Assembly: GCF_004000825.1 (NCBI RefSeq)
Contig: NZ_BILZ01000032.1
Coordinates: 1-64,000 of the forward strand
Length of the DNA stretch: 64,000 nucleotides
From: Paenibacillus kobensis NBRC 15729
GTDB taxonomy: Bacteria; Bacillota; Bacilli; Paenibacillales; Paenibacillaceae
Direction: 5' to 3'
The notes under the pieces are model-generated. The model did no database searches and was not told the DNA's origin. It worked only from the letters and a program-made list of their open reading frames with translations. Positions 16,600-25,022 of the stretch are shown here, in pieces. The first letter of the stretch is position 1. Every line of letters begins with the position of its first letter. A program made the translations under genes and the position numbers.

Positions 16600-16791
16600 T
16601 TGTATTTTGTACAATGAAAACCTTCTGTTGAGTTGGTCAAAATGAACTCGTTGCATTTCGTACAATGGAAAAAACGCAAAAGAGCGCTAAAGAGACTTAA
16701 CTTGGTATTTCTGCACGAATCCGAGTGTACGAAATACAATGAGACTTGTTCCAGGCGCCTCAGCGCACGGATTCGATTGTACGAAATACAA
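16600..16791. repeat. Four-box intergenic element, family A, copy 1
   Basis: Four copies of a 17-bp box: TTGTATTTTGTACAATG (16600), TTGCATTTCGTACAATG (16651), then two inverted copies with core GTACGAAATACAA (about 16724 and 16776). Order is forward-forward-reverse-reverse with steps of about 51, 73 and 52 bp. The sequence between boxes is not palindromic. The same layout recurs at 35555-35746. No gene is supported in 16512-17045. Confidence 0.75.
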
Positions 16792-16806
16792 CGAAGCGCG
16801 AGGGAG

Positions 16807-16940
16807 GGCTTGTTATAGCGATTAGGCGAGGGAGGGCTCGTGATTGGCGCTTAGGCGCGAAGGCAGGCTCGTAAATAGCGCTTAGGCGGAGGCCGGCTCG
16901 TAATAGCGTAGGCAGAAGCGGTCTAGCAACAGCGTTAAGT
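16807..16940. repeat. Degenerate tandem repeat, 28-31 bp period
   Basis: Four to five imperfect units of the form GGCTCGTAATAGCGCTTAGGCG with unit starts near 16807, 16835, 16866 and 16895. It lies directly after the four-box element and before msrA. Small ORFs across it look like shadows of the repeat. Confidence 0.65.
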
Positions 16941-17045
16941 CGGCGGCGGCAGAGGATCATGCACCGCGAACGACCGGCTGTTCTGTTCGAGCATCCGTTA
17001 ATTCGGGTACAATACAGTAACAATGGATTGGAATGGAGTAAGCCG

Positions 17046-17840
17046 ATGAAGCACGATAGGATGGATAGAGCACACAACACAGGCGCCGCGAATCAAGCAT
17101 ATAATGAAGAAAACGCATACAACGAACGTGAAGAAACGATGCCCGAGCCTCCCGAGCCTCCCGAGCCATCGCCGGCTGTCGACGGCAACACGGCCGACAC
17201 GGCGAAGCTAATGCCGCAATCCGAGACCATTACGCTCGGCATGGGCTGCTTCTGGAGTCCGGAAGCGCTGTTCGGACATGTGCCCGGCGTGCTGCGCACG
17301 CGAGTCGGCTATGCGGGCGGTACGACGGAGCGGCCGACCTATCATGAGATGGGCGATCATTCAGAGACGGTGGAGATCGAATTCGATCCGAACATGGTGC
17401 CGCTCGAGCAGCTTCTCGGGCTGTTCTGGAAATACCATAAGCCGGTCAATATTAACGGTTACAAGGGAAGGCAGTACTGGTCGCTCGCCTTGTACCGCAG
17501 CGAAGAACAGCGGGCTGCAATCGAACGTATGAAGCAGCGGTTGGAGGAGGAAGGCGGCCGGCGGCTCGACACGGAAGTGGCGCCCTGCCGCTCCTTTTAT
17601 CTAGCTGAAGCAAGACATCAGAAATATTACTTGAAGAGGTTCCCGGATGCCGTGGCGAAGCTCACCGAGCTGTATGGCACGGAGGAACAGTGGGTCGGCA
17701 CAAGATTAGCGGCTAGGCTGAACGGACTGGCCAAAGGCTACACAAGCATGGGACGAATTGCCGAAGAAATCAGCCGCTGGCCGGAAGAGCAAGCGAATAA
17801 AGAACGGTTAATAACGGCAATACGCCGGATCCGATGGTAA
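17046..17840 (+). CDS. msrA: Peptide methionine sulfoxide reductase MsrA, with an N-terminal extension
   Basis: A 264-residue protein. The MsrA domain starts near residue 58 with the catalytic GMGCFW (Cys68) and continues through VGYAGGTTERPTYHEMGDHSE and FYLAEARHQKYY. It reduces S-methionine sulfoxide with thioredoxin as donor; a thioredoxin-like gene is at 24456. About 57 residues before the domain form a low-complexity linker rich in Asn/Glu and PEPPEPPEP, not normal for MsrA. Position 150 region carries APCRSF, with a Cys in place of the usual Ala/Val, a possible resolving cysteine. ATG 17046 follows a GGAG site; an upstream in-frame start at 16959 lacks one. Confidence 0.88.
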   Translation: MKHDRMDRAHNTGAANQAYNEENAYNEREETMPEPPEPPEPSPAVDGNTADTAKLMPQSETITLGMGCFWSPEALFGHVPGVLRTRVGYAGGTTERPTYHEMGDHSETVEIEFDPNMVPLEQLLGLFWKYHKPVNINGYKGRQYWSLALYRSEEQRAAIERMKQRLEEEGGRRLDTEVAPCRSFYLAEARHQKYYLKRFPDAVAKLTELYGTEEQWVGTRLAARLNGLAKGYTSMGRIAEEISRWPEEQANKERLITAIRRIRW

Positions 17841-17927
17841 TTTGTCACCAGTTTGTTATGGAAAAATTGTCATATGAAGGTGTAAAATCTAGAAGTATGC
17901 TCATTATAAAGGGAAGGAGTTTAGAAA

Positions 17928-18398
17928 ATGGCATCAGGTGAATTTATTACTCTGGTTATTGTGATCGCTGCGCTAGTATTGTTCCGTACGATGCGAAGCG
18001 TGCATCGGCCGATTCGAGGCAGCGGCATAAGGCTGCTGCTTCCGATCATATACATGCTTCCAGGCGCGTATTTGATTATGAACCCGAAGGCGCATGCACC
18101 GTCCTACGAATGGTTGGCCGCGATCGGTATCGGCATTCTGTTATCGATTCCGCTCATTTGGACGACGAATTACGAGGTGCGGGAAGACAAACAAGTGTAT
18201 GCGCAGCGCAATCGAGGCTTTATTATCGCTTTCTTAGCTGTGCTCGCTATTCGCTTCCTCATGCGCGCTTACATAAGCGATATCGATCCTGATACGCTTG
18301 CCGCGTTGTTTATTACGGTTGCGTTCTCTTATGCCCTGACATGGCGTATCGTTTCATTCCTGAAGTTCCGCAAAGTCGCCCGGCTGCGCGGCGTGTAG
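17928..18398 (+). CDS. ccdC: CcdC-family membrane protein
   Basis: A 156-residue integral membrane protein with about five hydrophobic helices. NRGFIIAFLAVLAIRFLMRAYI and the C-terminal FRKVARLR resemble Bacillus CcdC (DUF1453), which is encoded near the cytochrome c biogenesis gene ccdA in B. subtilis although CcdC itself is dispensable there. Here it stands alone with a GGGAAGGAG site. The function is known only by association. Confidence 0.75.
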   Translation: MASGEFITLVIVIAALVLFRTMRSVHRPIRGSGIRLLLPIIYMLPGAYLIMNPKAHAPSYEWLAAIGIGILLSIPLIWTTNYEVREDKQVYAQRNRGFIIAFLAVLAIRFLMRAYISDIDPDTLAALFITVAFSYALTWRIVSFLKFRKVARLRGV

Positions 18399-18417
18399 TG
18401 TAAGCAAGCGGTCTTGA

Positions 18418-18451
18418 GACGGAAGAGCTTCCAGCAGGGGGCTCTTCTGTC
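18418..18451 (+). terminator. Hairpin after the ccdC-like gene
   Basis: GACGGAAGAGC pairs with GCTCTTCTGTC across a 12-nt loop; the T-run is weak. Confidence 0.6.
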
Positions 18452-18487
18452 ATACTAAGGAACTAAACCGACAGATGGAGGCCGTTC

Positions 18488-19117
18488 ATGAATAAAATTG
18501 TGCGAGCAGCGCTTGTATACGGTACATTGGCGCTCATCCTGTTCTACTACCGCAACGACGTCACGGACTGGCTGCAGCACGGGCATTCGCCGCTGTGGCT
18601 GTTATTCGGCGCAGCAACGCTGCTTGCTTTTATTCCTGTTCTGCCTTATAAGCTGGTCATCGGCACCCTCGGCATCATCTACGGTCCGCTGACAGGCGCT
18701 TTCCTAAGTTGGCTGGCCTCTGTGCTTGCTTCAATCGTCATGTTCGCGCTTATTAGGCGGTATTTTCAAGAGCAGGGCAGGGCGTACATTGCCCGGTTCC
18801 AGCAGGTCGAGCGGCTGTCCGTCTTGATGGAACGGCATCCTTTCGTCGCGATTTTCTTGGCGAAGCTCGTTCCTCTCGTGCCGAGCATGCTCGTTATTAT
18901 TTATCCGGCGCTGCTGAAGGTTCGGCTTTCCACATTCGTCATTGCATCCGGACTTGGCAAAATTCCGGTCATGCTCGCCTTCGCTTTTCTAGGCCACGAA
19001 TTGCTTCAGGATTGGCAGAGCTCGCTGCTTATACTCGGCGTGCATTCGTCATTGATCTTGCTCGTTGCGCTTCTGTACCGGTGGTGGGACCGGAGAACGC
19101 GTCATAGAGAGTATTGA
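18488..19117 (+). CDS. TVP38/TMEM64 (VTT/DedA-like) membrane protein
   Basis: A 209-residue protein with about five transmembrane segments and the VTT-domain features: FIPVLPYKLVIGTLGIIYGPLTGAFLSWLAS followed by the F-R-x-x-x-x-x-x-R-Y helix and, later, LVPLVPSMLVIIYPALLKV. Related proteins are implicated in lipid scrambling and undecaprenyl-phosphate recycling. Length is normal for the family and an AGATGGAGG site precedes the ATG. The specific substrate is unknown. Confidence 0.82.
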   Translation: MNKIVRAALVYGTLALILFYYRNDVTDWLQHGHSPLWLLFGAATLLAFIPVLPYKLVIGTLGIIYGPLTGAFLSWLASVLASIVMFALIRRYFQEQGRAYIARFQQVERLSVLMERHPFVAIFLAKLVPLVPSMLVIIYPALLKVRLSTFVIASGLGKIPVMLAFAFLGHELLQDWQSSLLILGVHSSLILLVALLYRWWDRRTRHREY

Positions 19118-19236
19118 TGGCAGATCCCGGAAATTCGGTATACCAACTGTGTCAAAAGTTGTAGTAATATGGGTTCTACATTAATTTTTGTAACCTATAG
19201 ACCAGTGGGGGATTACCAATCGAAGGGAGAAACAAG

Positions 19237-20174
19237 ATGACTCTTATACAAGTACGCGACATTCGCAAGGAGTTTCAAATTGCCCGGAAGCGAGACGGCT
19301 TCTGGGGCGGCGTGCGCGGGTTGTTCTCGCAAGACTACGAGACGAAACCGGCCGTGAACGGCATTTCATTCGACATTCAGCCCGGCGAGATGATCGGCTT
19401 TATCGGTCCGAACGGAGCGGGCAAATCAACCACGATCAAGATGCTGACAGGTATTCTGGTGCCGACGTCCGGCGAGATTACAGTTATGGGCCGCATCCCG
19501 CACAAGCACCGCGAACAGAACGCGGCGAATCTCGGCGTCGTCTTCGGACAACGCACGCAGCTGTGGTGGGACTTGCCGCTTATTGAATCGATTGAATTGC
19601 TTAAGTATGTGTACAAAATTCCAGAAGCATCGTTCCGGCGTAACTTCGCCATGCTGTCCGAGCTGCTGGGCGTGGAATCATTCCTTCATACGCCGGTCAG
19701 ACAACTTAGCTTAGGCCAGCGGATGCGCGGCGATCTGCTTGCTGCCTCATTCACGAACCCCCTATTCTATTCCTCGACGAGCCGACGATCGGCCTCGACA
19801 TTATCGCCAAAGAGAAAATTCGAGAGCTCCTTGTAAGTGTTAACCGAGAGCAGGGCGTATCCGTGCTGCTGACAACCCATGATATGGCGGACATTGAGAA
19901 AACGTGCAACCGGATGATTATTATCGACTGGGGCCAAATGGTATACGACGGCCAGTTGGAGACGATCCGCCAGCAATATGGCCGTATCCGGTTCCAGTTC
20001 CATAAGGATCAGATGAGCGCTTCGCAGCTGATTGCCCGGATCTCCGAGCAGGAGGAGATTGCCGACCTGACGATCGAGGAGCCGGAAATCGAGTCGATTA
20101 TAAAAGAGATATATGAAGGTTCCGCAGCAGTAAGGGAGACCGCGCCGACCGACCGGATACAGGTGAGCGTATGA
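19237..20174 (+). pseudogene. ABC exporter ATPase (COG4586-like), split by a frameshift
   Basis: Two overlapping frames together code a normal ATPase of about 312 residues. Frame 1 (19237-19836) has Walker [10 protein letters not shown] and the signature [11 protein letters not shown]. Just before Walker B the reading leaves its frame: a base is missing near 19747-19755. The other frame then supplies [10 protein letters not shown], the switch His (TTHDMADIE) and the C-terminal domain to 20174. Restoring one base gives the expected S[12 protein letters not shown]. Either a true null allele or a sequencing error; the next gene has similar faults. The partner permeases follow directly. Confidence 0.85.
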
Positions 20175-20959
20175 GAGTGTATTACGAATTCACCCGCCGC
20201 GTATTCCGCCGTAACGCCGTGTATAAGGCGGAGTATTTTATTGGCTTGCTGAACGCTCTTATTGGCTTGTTCATCGCGGTGGCCATATGGAGCGCCGCGT
20301 ACGGCGACAGCGATGTGATCGGCAGCATCACGAAGGAGCAGATGGTAACCTCCGCGGTCATCGGCATGCTTATTCGGACGATGATGAGTATGGATGAATA
20401 TTTGTTCGATCACAAGATCCGGACAGGCGAGCTTGCCGTCGATCTGCTCAAGCCTTACTAAGTTCATGGGCTACGTGCTGTCGGTCAATATTGGGAACAT
20501 GCTGTTCAACGTATGGACGAAGGTGGCGCCGGTGCTCATTGTCTCCTTTCTAGCCTTTCACCTCGTGCTGCCGGACCAAGCGTACATGATCGTATTGTTT
20601 CTGATCAGCTTGCTGCTCGGCTATTTCGTTTTATACGGCTTCAATCTGATCGTCTGGCTTTCGGCATTCTGGTTCCATCAGACTTGGAGCTTTATGACGA
20701 TCAAGAATGCGGTCATCTTGCTTGTCTCCGGCGCGACTATCCCGCTCTGGTTCATGCCGGCGCCGCTAGAGAAGGTGTTCTCTTATTTGCCTTTTAAGGA
20801 TGTTTATTTTACGCCGTTATCGATTTTTCTAGGCCAAGTGCCGGCAGACGATATTATGCTGACCTATTTGACGCAGATCGGTGGGATTGCCGCGCTGCAT
20901 ATATCGCTTGGATCATGTGGCGCAAGGCGCAGACGAAGCTTGTCATTCAAGGAGGTTAG
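20171..20959 (+). pseudogene. ABC-2 exporter permease, two compensating frameshifts
   Basis: Frame 0 codes the N-terminal part (MRVYYEFTRRVFRRNAVYKAEYF) up to a stop at 20459, frame +1 codes the middle (FMGYVLSVNIG to LTQIGGIAALH), and frame 0 returns near 20895 to give WRKAQTKLVIQGG and a stop at 20957. The shifts therefore cancel: about one extra base near 20450-20460 and one missing near 20890-20905. A repaired gene would encode about 262 residues, the usual length for this ABC-2 family. The start overlaps the ATPase stop (ATGAG). Confidence 0.82.
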
Positions 20960-20964
20960 CGAAA

Positions 20965-21786
20965 GTGCGAACGTTCAGCAAACATACCCCGCTTGAGTAT
21001 GCCGTCTTGTACGGCAGATTTCTAAGCCTGTATATGCGGTCCAAAATGCAGTACAAAATGGACACGCTGCTCACGTCTGCCGCCGTCCTGATCCGCGAAT
21101 GCGTGACGGTCGTGACGTTATATTTAATGCTGCAGAAGTTTTCGGTCATTAACGGCTGGGATCTCGGACAGCTTCTGTTCATGTACAGCTTCGTATTTCT
21201 TAGCTACAGCTTATGTATTCTAGTGTTCGCGGGAGTGAGGGATTTCCAAGGAATCGTTCATCAAGGGGAATTCGACTCTTATCTCACGAAGCCGCTTAAT
21301 CCGCTGTTCCAGGTCATCTCGCGCCGCTCGGACTTAATGGCGATGCTGGGACATGGCGGGCTTGGACTTATTTTATTCCTATATGCGTTTCGCGAAGCGG
21401 GCGTTGAGGCGACCGGCATGAATGTGCTCAAGGTCGTGCTCGTGCTGATTGGCGGTATCCTCATCCAGGGCGCGCTGCTCCTTGTTCCGGCTTCGCTCAC
21501 GTTCTGGCTTACGAAATCCAGCCAAGTGCAGGAGGTTATGTTTTACCAAATGCGCGGGTTCATCGCTTATCCGATCTCGATCTATCCCAAAATCATTCAA
21601 TGGCTGCTGACGTATTTGCTTCCGTTCGCCTTCGTTAATTATTATCCTGCGCATTATTTCGTCGGCGTCGGCAGCGGCGGGGATGGCTTGGCTTACTTAA
21701 CACCAGTTGTTGGGCTCGTATTATTCGGCTTGGCTCTGCTGCTCTGGAGGACCGGTATTAACCGGTATAAGAGCACGGGGAATTAG
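20965..21786 (+). CDS. ABC-2 exporter permease, second subunit
   Basis: A 273-residue membrane protein with about six hydrophobic segments and the pattern FQGIVHQGEFDSYLTKPLNP typical of these ABC-2 permeases (COG3694-like). GTG 20965 follows AAGGAGG by 9 nt; the ORF can extend to 20881 but that start lies in the preceding gene. It is intact, unlike its two partners. These three-gene exporters usually move a drug-like or lipid-like molecule; the substrate here is not known. Confidence 0.85.
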   Translation: MRTFSKHTPLEYAVLYGRFLSLYMRSKMQYKMDTLLTSAAVLIRECVTVVTLYLMLQKFSVINGWDLGQLLFMYSFVFLSYSLCILVFAGVRDFQGIVHQGEFDSYLTKPLNPLFQVISRRSDLMAMLGHGGLGLILFLYAFREAGVEATGMNVLKVVLVLIGGILIQGALLLVPASLTFWLTKSSQVQEVMFYQMRGFIAYPISIYPKIIQWLLTYLLPFAFVNYYPAHYFVGVGSGGDGLAYLTPVVGLVLFGLALLLWRTGINRYKSTGN

Positions 21787-21812
21787 CTTGTACAGTTCAT
21801 AGGGGGTACAAC

Positions 21813-21971
21813 GTGCTTCACGTCGGCGACTCTCTGGTCAGCGACATTCAAGGAGCGCAGCAGGTTGGCATCGCGGCTGCCTGGATGAACCGTAAGGGTA
21901 AAGCTCTGCCTGATGGTATGAAGCCGGACTTCGTCGTCAGCGATTTTGATGAGTTGAAGGTGATTTTGTAA
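21813..21971 (+). pseudogene. HAD-family phosphatase, C-terminal remnant
   Basis: Fifty-two codons opening with GTG read VLHVGDSLVSDIQGAQQVGIAAAW, the motif IV region of HAD hydrolases (GDSxxxDxxGAxxxG), and end SDFDELKVIL. The catalytic DxD half and the cap are missing. Only 26 bp separate it from the exporter permease, so a deletion probably joined the two. A GGGGG run sits before the GTG, but a separate functional product is unlikely. Confidence 0.8.
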
Positions 21972-22045
21972 CACCAATGGCAATTCGAGTTGCCCTTGTT
22001 GCATTTTTGTCCTATGGGCGCCCTGAGTCAGGCCGAGTAATGGGA

Positions 22046-22264
22046 CTCTAACGAACTGGAGGAACGTTATTCGGCGGAAATACGGCTGTTTTTTGCTCTA
22101 ACGAACCCACGGGACCTTATTTGCTCAAATTATCCTGCTTACCCGCCGAAAATGCGAAAATAACGCCGTTGGAGTTCGTTAGACTTGTAAAATCGGCTTT
22201 TGACGGCAAATAGCGTTTCTGTAATTCGTTAGAGCTGCACATCATCGGATCTCGAGTCGTTAGA
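22046..22264. repeat. Intergenic box array, family B
   Basis: Forward boxes CTCTAACGAAC at 22046 and 22096, inverted boxes GTTCGTTAGA at 22174 and ATTCGTTAGA at 22224, and a degenerate inverted copy at about 22255. Steps are 50, 78 and 50 bp in forward-forward-reverse-reverse order. Secondary motifs (CGTTATT/AATAACG) accompany the boxes. No gene is supported in 21972-22426. Confidence 0.72.
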
Positions 22265-22426
22265 TCCGCGCTTCTTACAAGCTTCGCATATGCGACTCAC
22301 CGTTTGTTTCGGTTTCTGCGCGGCCTGGCTGCTGCATCATCCGGTTGTTTTTCGGTTCCTTCGCCATTTGGCGGGAGCCCTCCCGATCGTGTAAGCTAAG
22401 GGAACTAGAACTGGAGGGATGCGTCG

Positions 22427-23143
22427 ATGGCAGGTCAGAAGCATTATGTGGTGTGGGTTGGCAGGAAGCCGGGGGTGTACGCCGTATGGGCGGATTGCCA
22501 GAAGCAGACGAACGGCTATGAAGGCGCGAAGTTCAAATCGTTCGAGTCGAAGACGGCCGCGGAGACGGCATTCCGGGAAGGCTGGGAGCGACATTGGGGC
22601 CAAGGCGCCAAGTCGGCAAGCACGGGAGGCGGACAGTCCGGGACGTGGAAGGCAAGCGCTGGCGGAGGCGGGAGTACATACAAACGGTATCCGTCGTCGA
22701 CGAAGTCGAAGGGGGCCGCAGATCCGGCGGAGCTGGAGATTGACTATGAAAGCATCTCCGTCGATGTCGGGACTAGCGGCAACCCGGGACCGGTCGAATA
22801 TAAAGGTGTCGATACGCAGACTGGCGAGGTGCTGTTCTCGGTCGGCCCGATTCGCAAAGGAACGAACAATCTCGGCGAATTTTTAGCGATCGTGCATGCG
22901 CTCACTTATCTGCAGAAGCTCGGCAGCAACAAGACGATCTACAGCGATTCCGTCAACGCGATGAAGTGGGTGCGGGAGAAGAAGGTGGCGACGACGCTTG
23001 CGCGCGATGCCTCGACGGCGGATATATGGAAGCGGATCGACGAAGCGGTTCATTGGCTGCAGACGAACTCGTACGAGAACAAGATCGTGAAGTGGCAGAC
23101 GAAGATGTGGGGCGAGATTAAAGCTGATTACGGCAGGAAGTAA
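22427..23143 (+). CDS. Ribonuclease H with N-terminal viroplasmin domain
   Basis: A 238-residue protein. Residues 1-50 (YVVWVGRKPGVYAVWADC, then YEGAKFKSF and TAAETAF) are a caulimovirus viroplasmin domain, which binds RNA/DNA hybrids. Residues about 105-238 are the RNase H fold with the acidic catalytic residues in SVDVGTSGNPG, NNLGEFLAI, YSDSVNA and ADYGRK. A Gly/Ser-rich linker joins the two. It removes RNA from hybrids. An ACTGGAGGG site precedes the ATG, and it is intact although surrounded by broken genes. Confidence 0.9.
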   Translation: MAGQKHYVVWVGRKPGVYAVWADCQKQTNGYEGAKFKSFESKTAAETAFREGWERHWGQGAKSASTGGGQSGTWKASAGGGGSTYKRYPSSTKSKGAADPAELEIDYESISVDVGTSGNPGPVEYKGVDTQTGEVLFSVGPIRKGTNNLGEFLAIVHALTYLQKLGSNKTIYSDSVNAMKWVREKKVATTLARDASTADIWKRIDEAVHWLQTNSYENKIVKWQTKMWGEIKADYGRK

Positions 23144-23160
23144 GCGGGGGAGGTAGCAAC

Positions 23161-23595
23161 ATGGCTGAGATTACAATCGTTCAGACCGATTCGGAGATTA
23201 GGAGTACGTTCGAATTAATGAAGCAGCTCCGTCCGCATTTTGCGGAACGAAGCGATAACGAATATGCCGAGACGATCAAGCGCATGCAGCTGCAGCACGG
23301 GTATAAGCTCGCGGTTGTCTTCGAAGACGGGTAAGCGAAGTCTGCGGCAGGCTTTCGGATCACGGAGTCGCTCGCATGGGGTCGATATTTGTACGTGGAC
23401 GATCTGATCACCGATTCGAACACCCGGTCTCGCGGCTATGCCAAGTTGCTGTTCGATTGGCTGGAGCAGCAAGCGAAGGAAGCCGGCTGCGGACAGCTTC
23501 ACTTGGATTCAGGCGCCCAGCGCCACGATGCGCACCGGTTTTATTTGAACCGGAAGATGATCATTGCGGCGTATCATTTTCAACAAACGTTGTAA
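23161..23595 (+). pseudogene. GNAT-family N-acetyltransferase with an in-frame stop
   Basis: Read through codon 58 (TAA at 23332), the frame encodes a 144-residue GNAT protein: MAEITIVQTDSEIRSTFELM, then AGFRITESLAWGRYLYVDDL, and the acetyl-CoA loop NTRSRGYAKLLFDWLEQQAKE. The stop falls where the family usually has a short polar turn (EDG-stop-AKSAAGFRI), consistent with a Lys codon changed to TAA. No frame change is needed. Strong AGGTAGC site before the ATG. A nonsense mutation or a base error. Confidence 0.85.
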
Positions 23596-23620
23596 CTCGG
23601 AGTGAGCGGGGGCGGAGAAT

Positions 23621-24409
23621 ATGAAATACAAGCTGGTTGCGCTGGACTTAGACGGTACGCTGCTCGACAGCGGCGGACAGGTGTCAGACAAACATATCGA
23701 GGCGGTTAAGAAAGCGCACAAGGCGGGAGTTCACGTCGTTATCGCAACGGGACGGTATCCTATGCAGACGGAACGGATCATTCAGACGCTGGATTTCGAT
23801 GGAATCGTCGTTTCGAACGAAGGGGCCATTACTTTTAAGAGCAAGACAAAAGAAATCATTCAGCAATACTCGTACACCGTCGACGATATTGCGCCGTTGA
23901 TTGATAGCTGCCGCCGTAACGGGGTTCATTTTTCGCTGACGACGGCCTTTGAGCATTACGTTGAATTCATGTCCCCTCAACAGATCGATAAATATATACA
24001 GTACGAAATTCAGCATACGTTGCATGATGACGTGATGAAACTGCAAGAGCCGGTCATGAAGCTCACGATCGATGATGAGAAGCGGGCTAACGGCTGGCAG
24101 CATTTCGTTCCGCCGTCGTCTATCAAATTACGGGCGGATTACGATCATTTCAAAGAGTACGTTCATCAGCAGTCAAGCAAGACGAACGGTTTAAGAAAGG
24201 TGCTTGAGTATTATTCCGTTCATCCATCCGAGGTTATTGCGATCGGTGATTATTATAATGATTTGGATATGATCGAGTATGCGGGTCTTGGAATTGCAAT
24301 GGGCAATTCGCCGGATGAGGTCAAGGCCAAAGCTGGCGACGTGACGGGCACCAACGACGAGGATGGCGTGTATTACGCGTTGGAAAAACATCTGTACGGA
24401 AGATCTTGA
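23621..24409 (+). CDS. Cof-type HAD phosphatase
   Basis: A 262-residue cytoplasmic phosphatase of the HAD superfamily, Cof/type IIB cap subgroup. Motif I is LDLDGTLLDSGG (nucleophile near residue 9), motif II is VIATGR, and motif IV is IAIGDYYNDLDMIEYAGLGIAMGNSP. These enzymes hydrolyse sugar phosphates, FMN or similar compounds, usually promiscuously. The middle cap domain is somewhat short. A GGGGGCGG site precedes the ATG. A relative is at 53595. Confidence 0.9.
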   Translation: MKYKLVALDLDGTLLDSGGQVSDKHIEAVKKAHKAGVHVVIATGRYPMQTERIIQTLDFDGIVVSNEGAITFKSKTKEIIQQYSYTVDDIAPLIDSCRRNGVHFSLTTAFEHYVEFMSPQQIDKYIQYEIQHTLHDDVMKLQEPVMKLTIDDEKRANGWQHFVPPSSIKLRADYDHFKEYVHQQSSKTNGLRKVLEYYSVHPSEVIAIGDYYNDLDMIEYAGLGIAMGNSPDEVKAKAGDVTGTNDEDGVYYALEKHLYGRS

Positions 24410-24455
24410 TGATGACCCGAAGACTACTATCCGCCTGTGCGGGAGGACGACAATA

Positions 24456-24767
24456 ATGAGCATCGGGGAATGGACGGAGCGGGAGCTCCTGGATCGAATG
24501 GAAGCGGGAGGCGGCAGGGAGGCTGTGTTGTTCTACACCGCTATGTGCGGAACGTGCAAAGTGGCGGAGCGCATGCTTGAGATTGTGCAGGCGACCGGGG
24601 TGCCGGTTGGCATCCATAAGCTGAACATCAATTACGCTCCGGTGCTGCGCGAGCGTTGGCGGGTAACCAGCGTGCCATGTCTCGTGCTGCTGGAGGACGG
24701 CGAGCCGGTGGTAATGGAATACGCGATGGGCTCCGTCGATCATTTGTACCGGATATTGCTGCAATAG
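24456..24767 (+). CDS. Thioredoxin-like protein
   Basis: A 103-residue thioredoxin fold protein with redox motif C-G-T-C (Cys31, Cys34 in TAMCGTCKVAE) and the cis-Pro loop VTSVPCLVL. The motif differs from classic CGPC, so the redox potential probably does too. An additional Cys lies next to the cis-Pro. GGGAGGACG precedes the ATG. It ends just before a strong terminator and could serve MsrA or other disulfide exchange (inference). Confidence 0.85.
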   Translation: MSIGEWTERELLDRMEAGGGREAVLFYTAMCGTCKVAERMLEIVQATGVPVGIHKLNINYAPVLRERWRVTSVPCLVLLEDGEPVVMEYAMGSVDHLYRILLQ

Positions 24768-24768
24768 G

Positions 24769-24834
24769 GAAAGGGCTGCTGCTTCACATCTGCATCATGG
24801 TGCAGGTTCGAAGCAGCAGCCCTTTCGTTATTCC
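24769..24834. terminator. Strong terminator after the thioredoxin-like gene
   Basis: A long stem (GAAAGGGCTGCTGCTTC with its exact complement) with an inner stem, starting 2 bp after the stop codon. The 188 bp from here to the Hsp90 start hold no gene. Confidence 0.85.
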
Positions 24835-25022
24835 TGCGGCTTCTACAGATCGCCGAATTAGAGCTTATTCCCCGCAACGGTATCATCTTTGCTGCCCCTA
24901 ACATTTGAAACGAAATATACCGATACAGACAGGAAACCGGATACTAATTTCGAATAGATAAAGTAGCCGTGACACATCTGACACACCGCAACGAATTCAC
25001 AAGACAGGGGACGCTGAATCGA

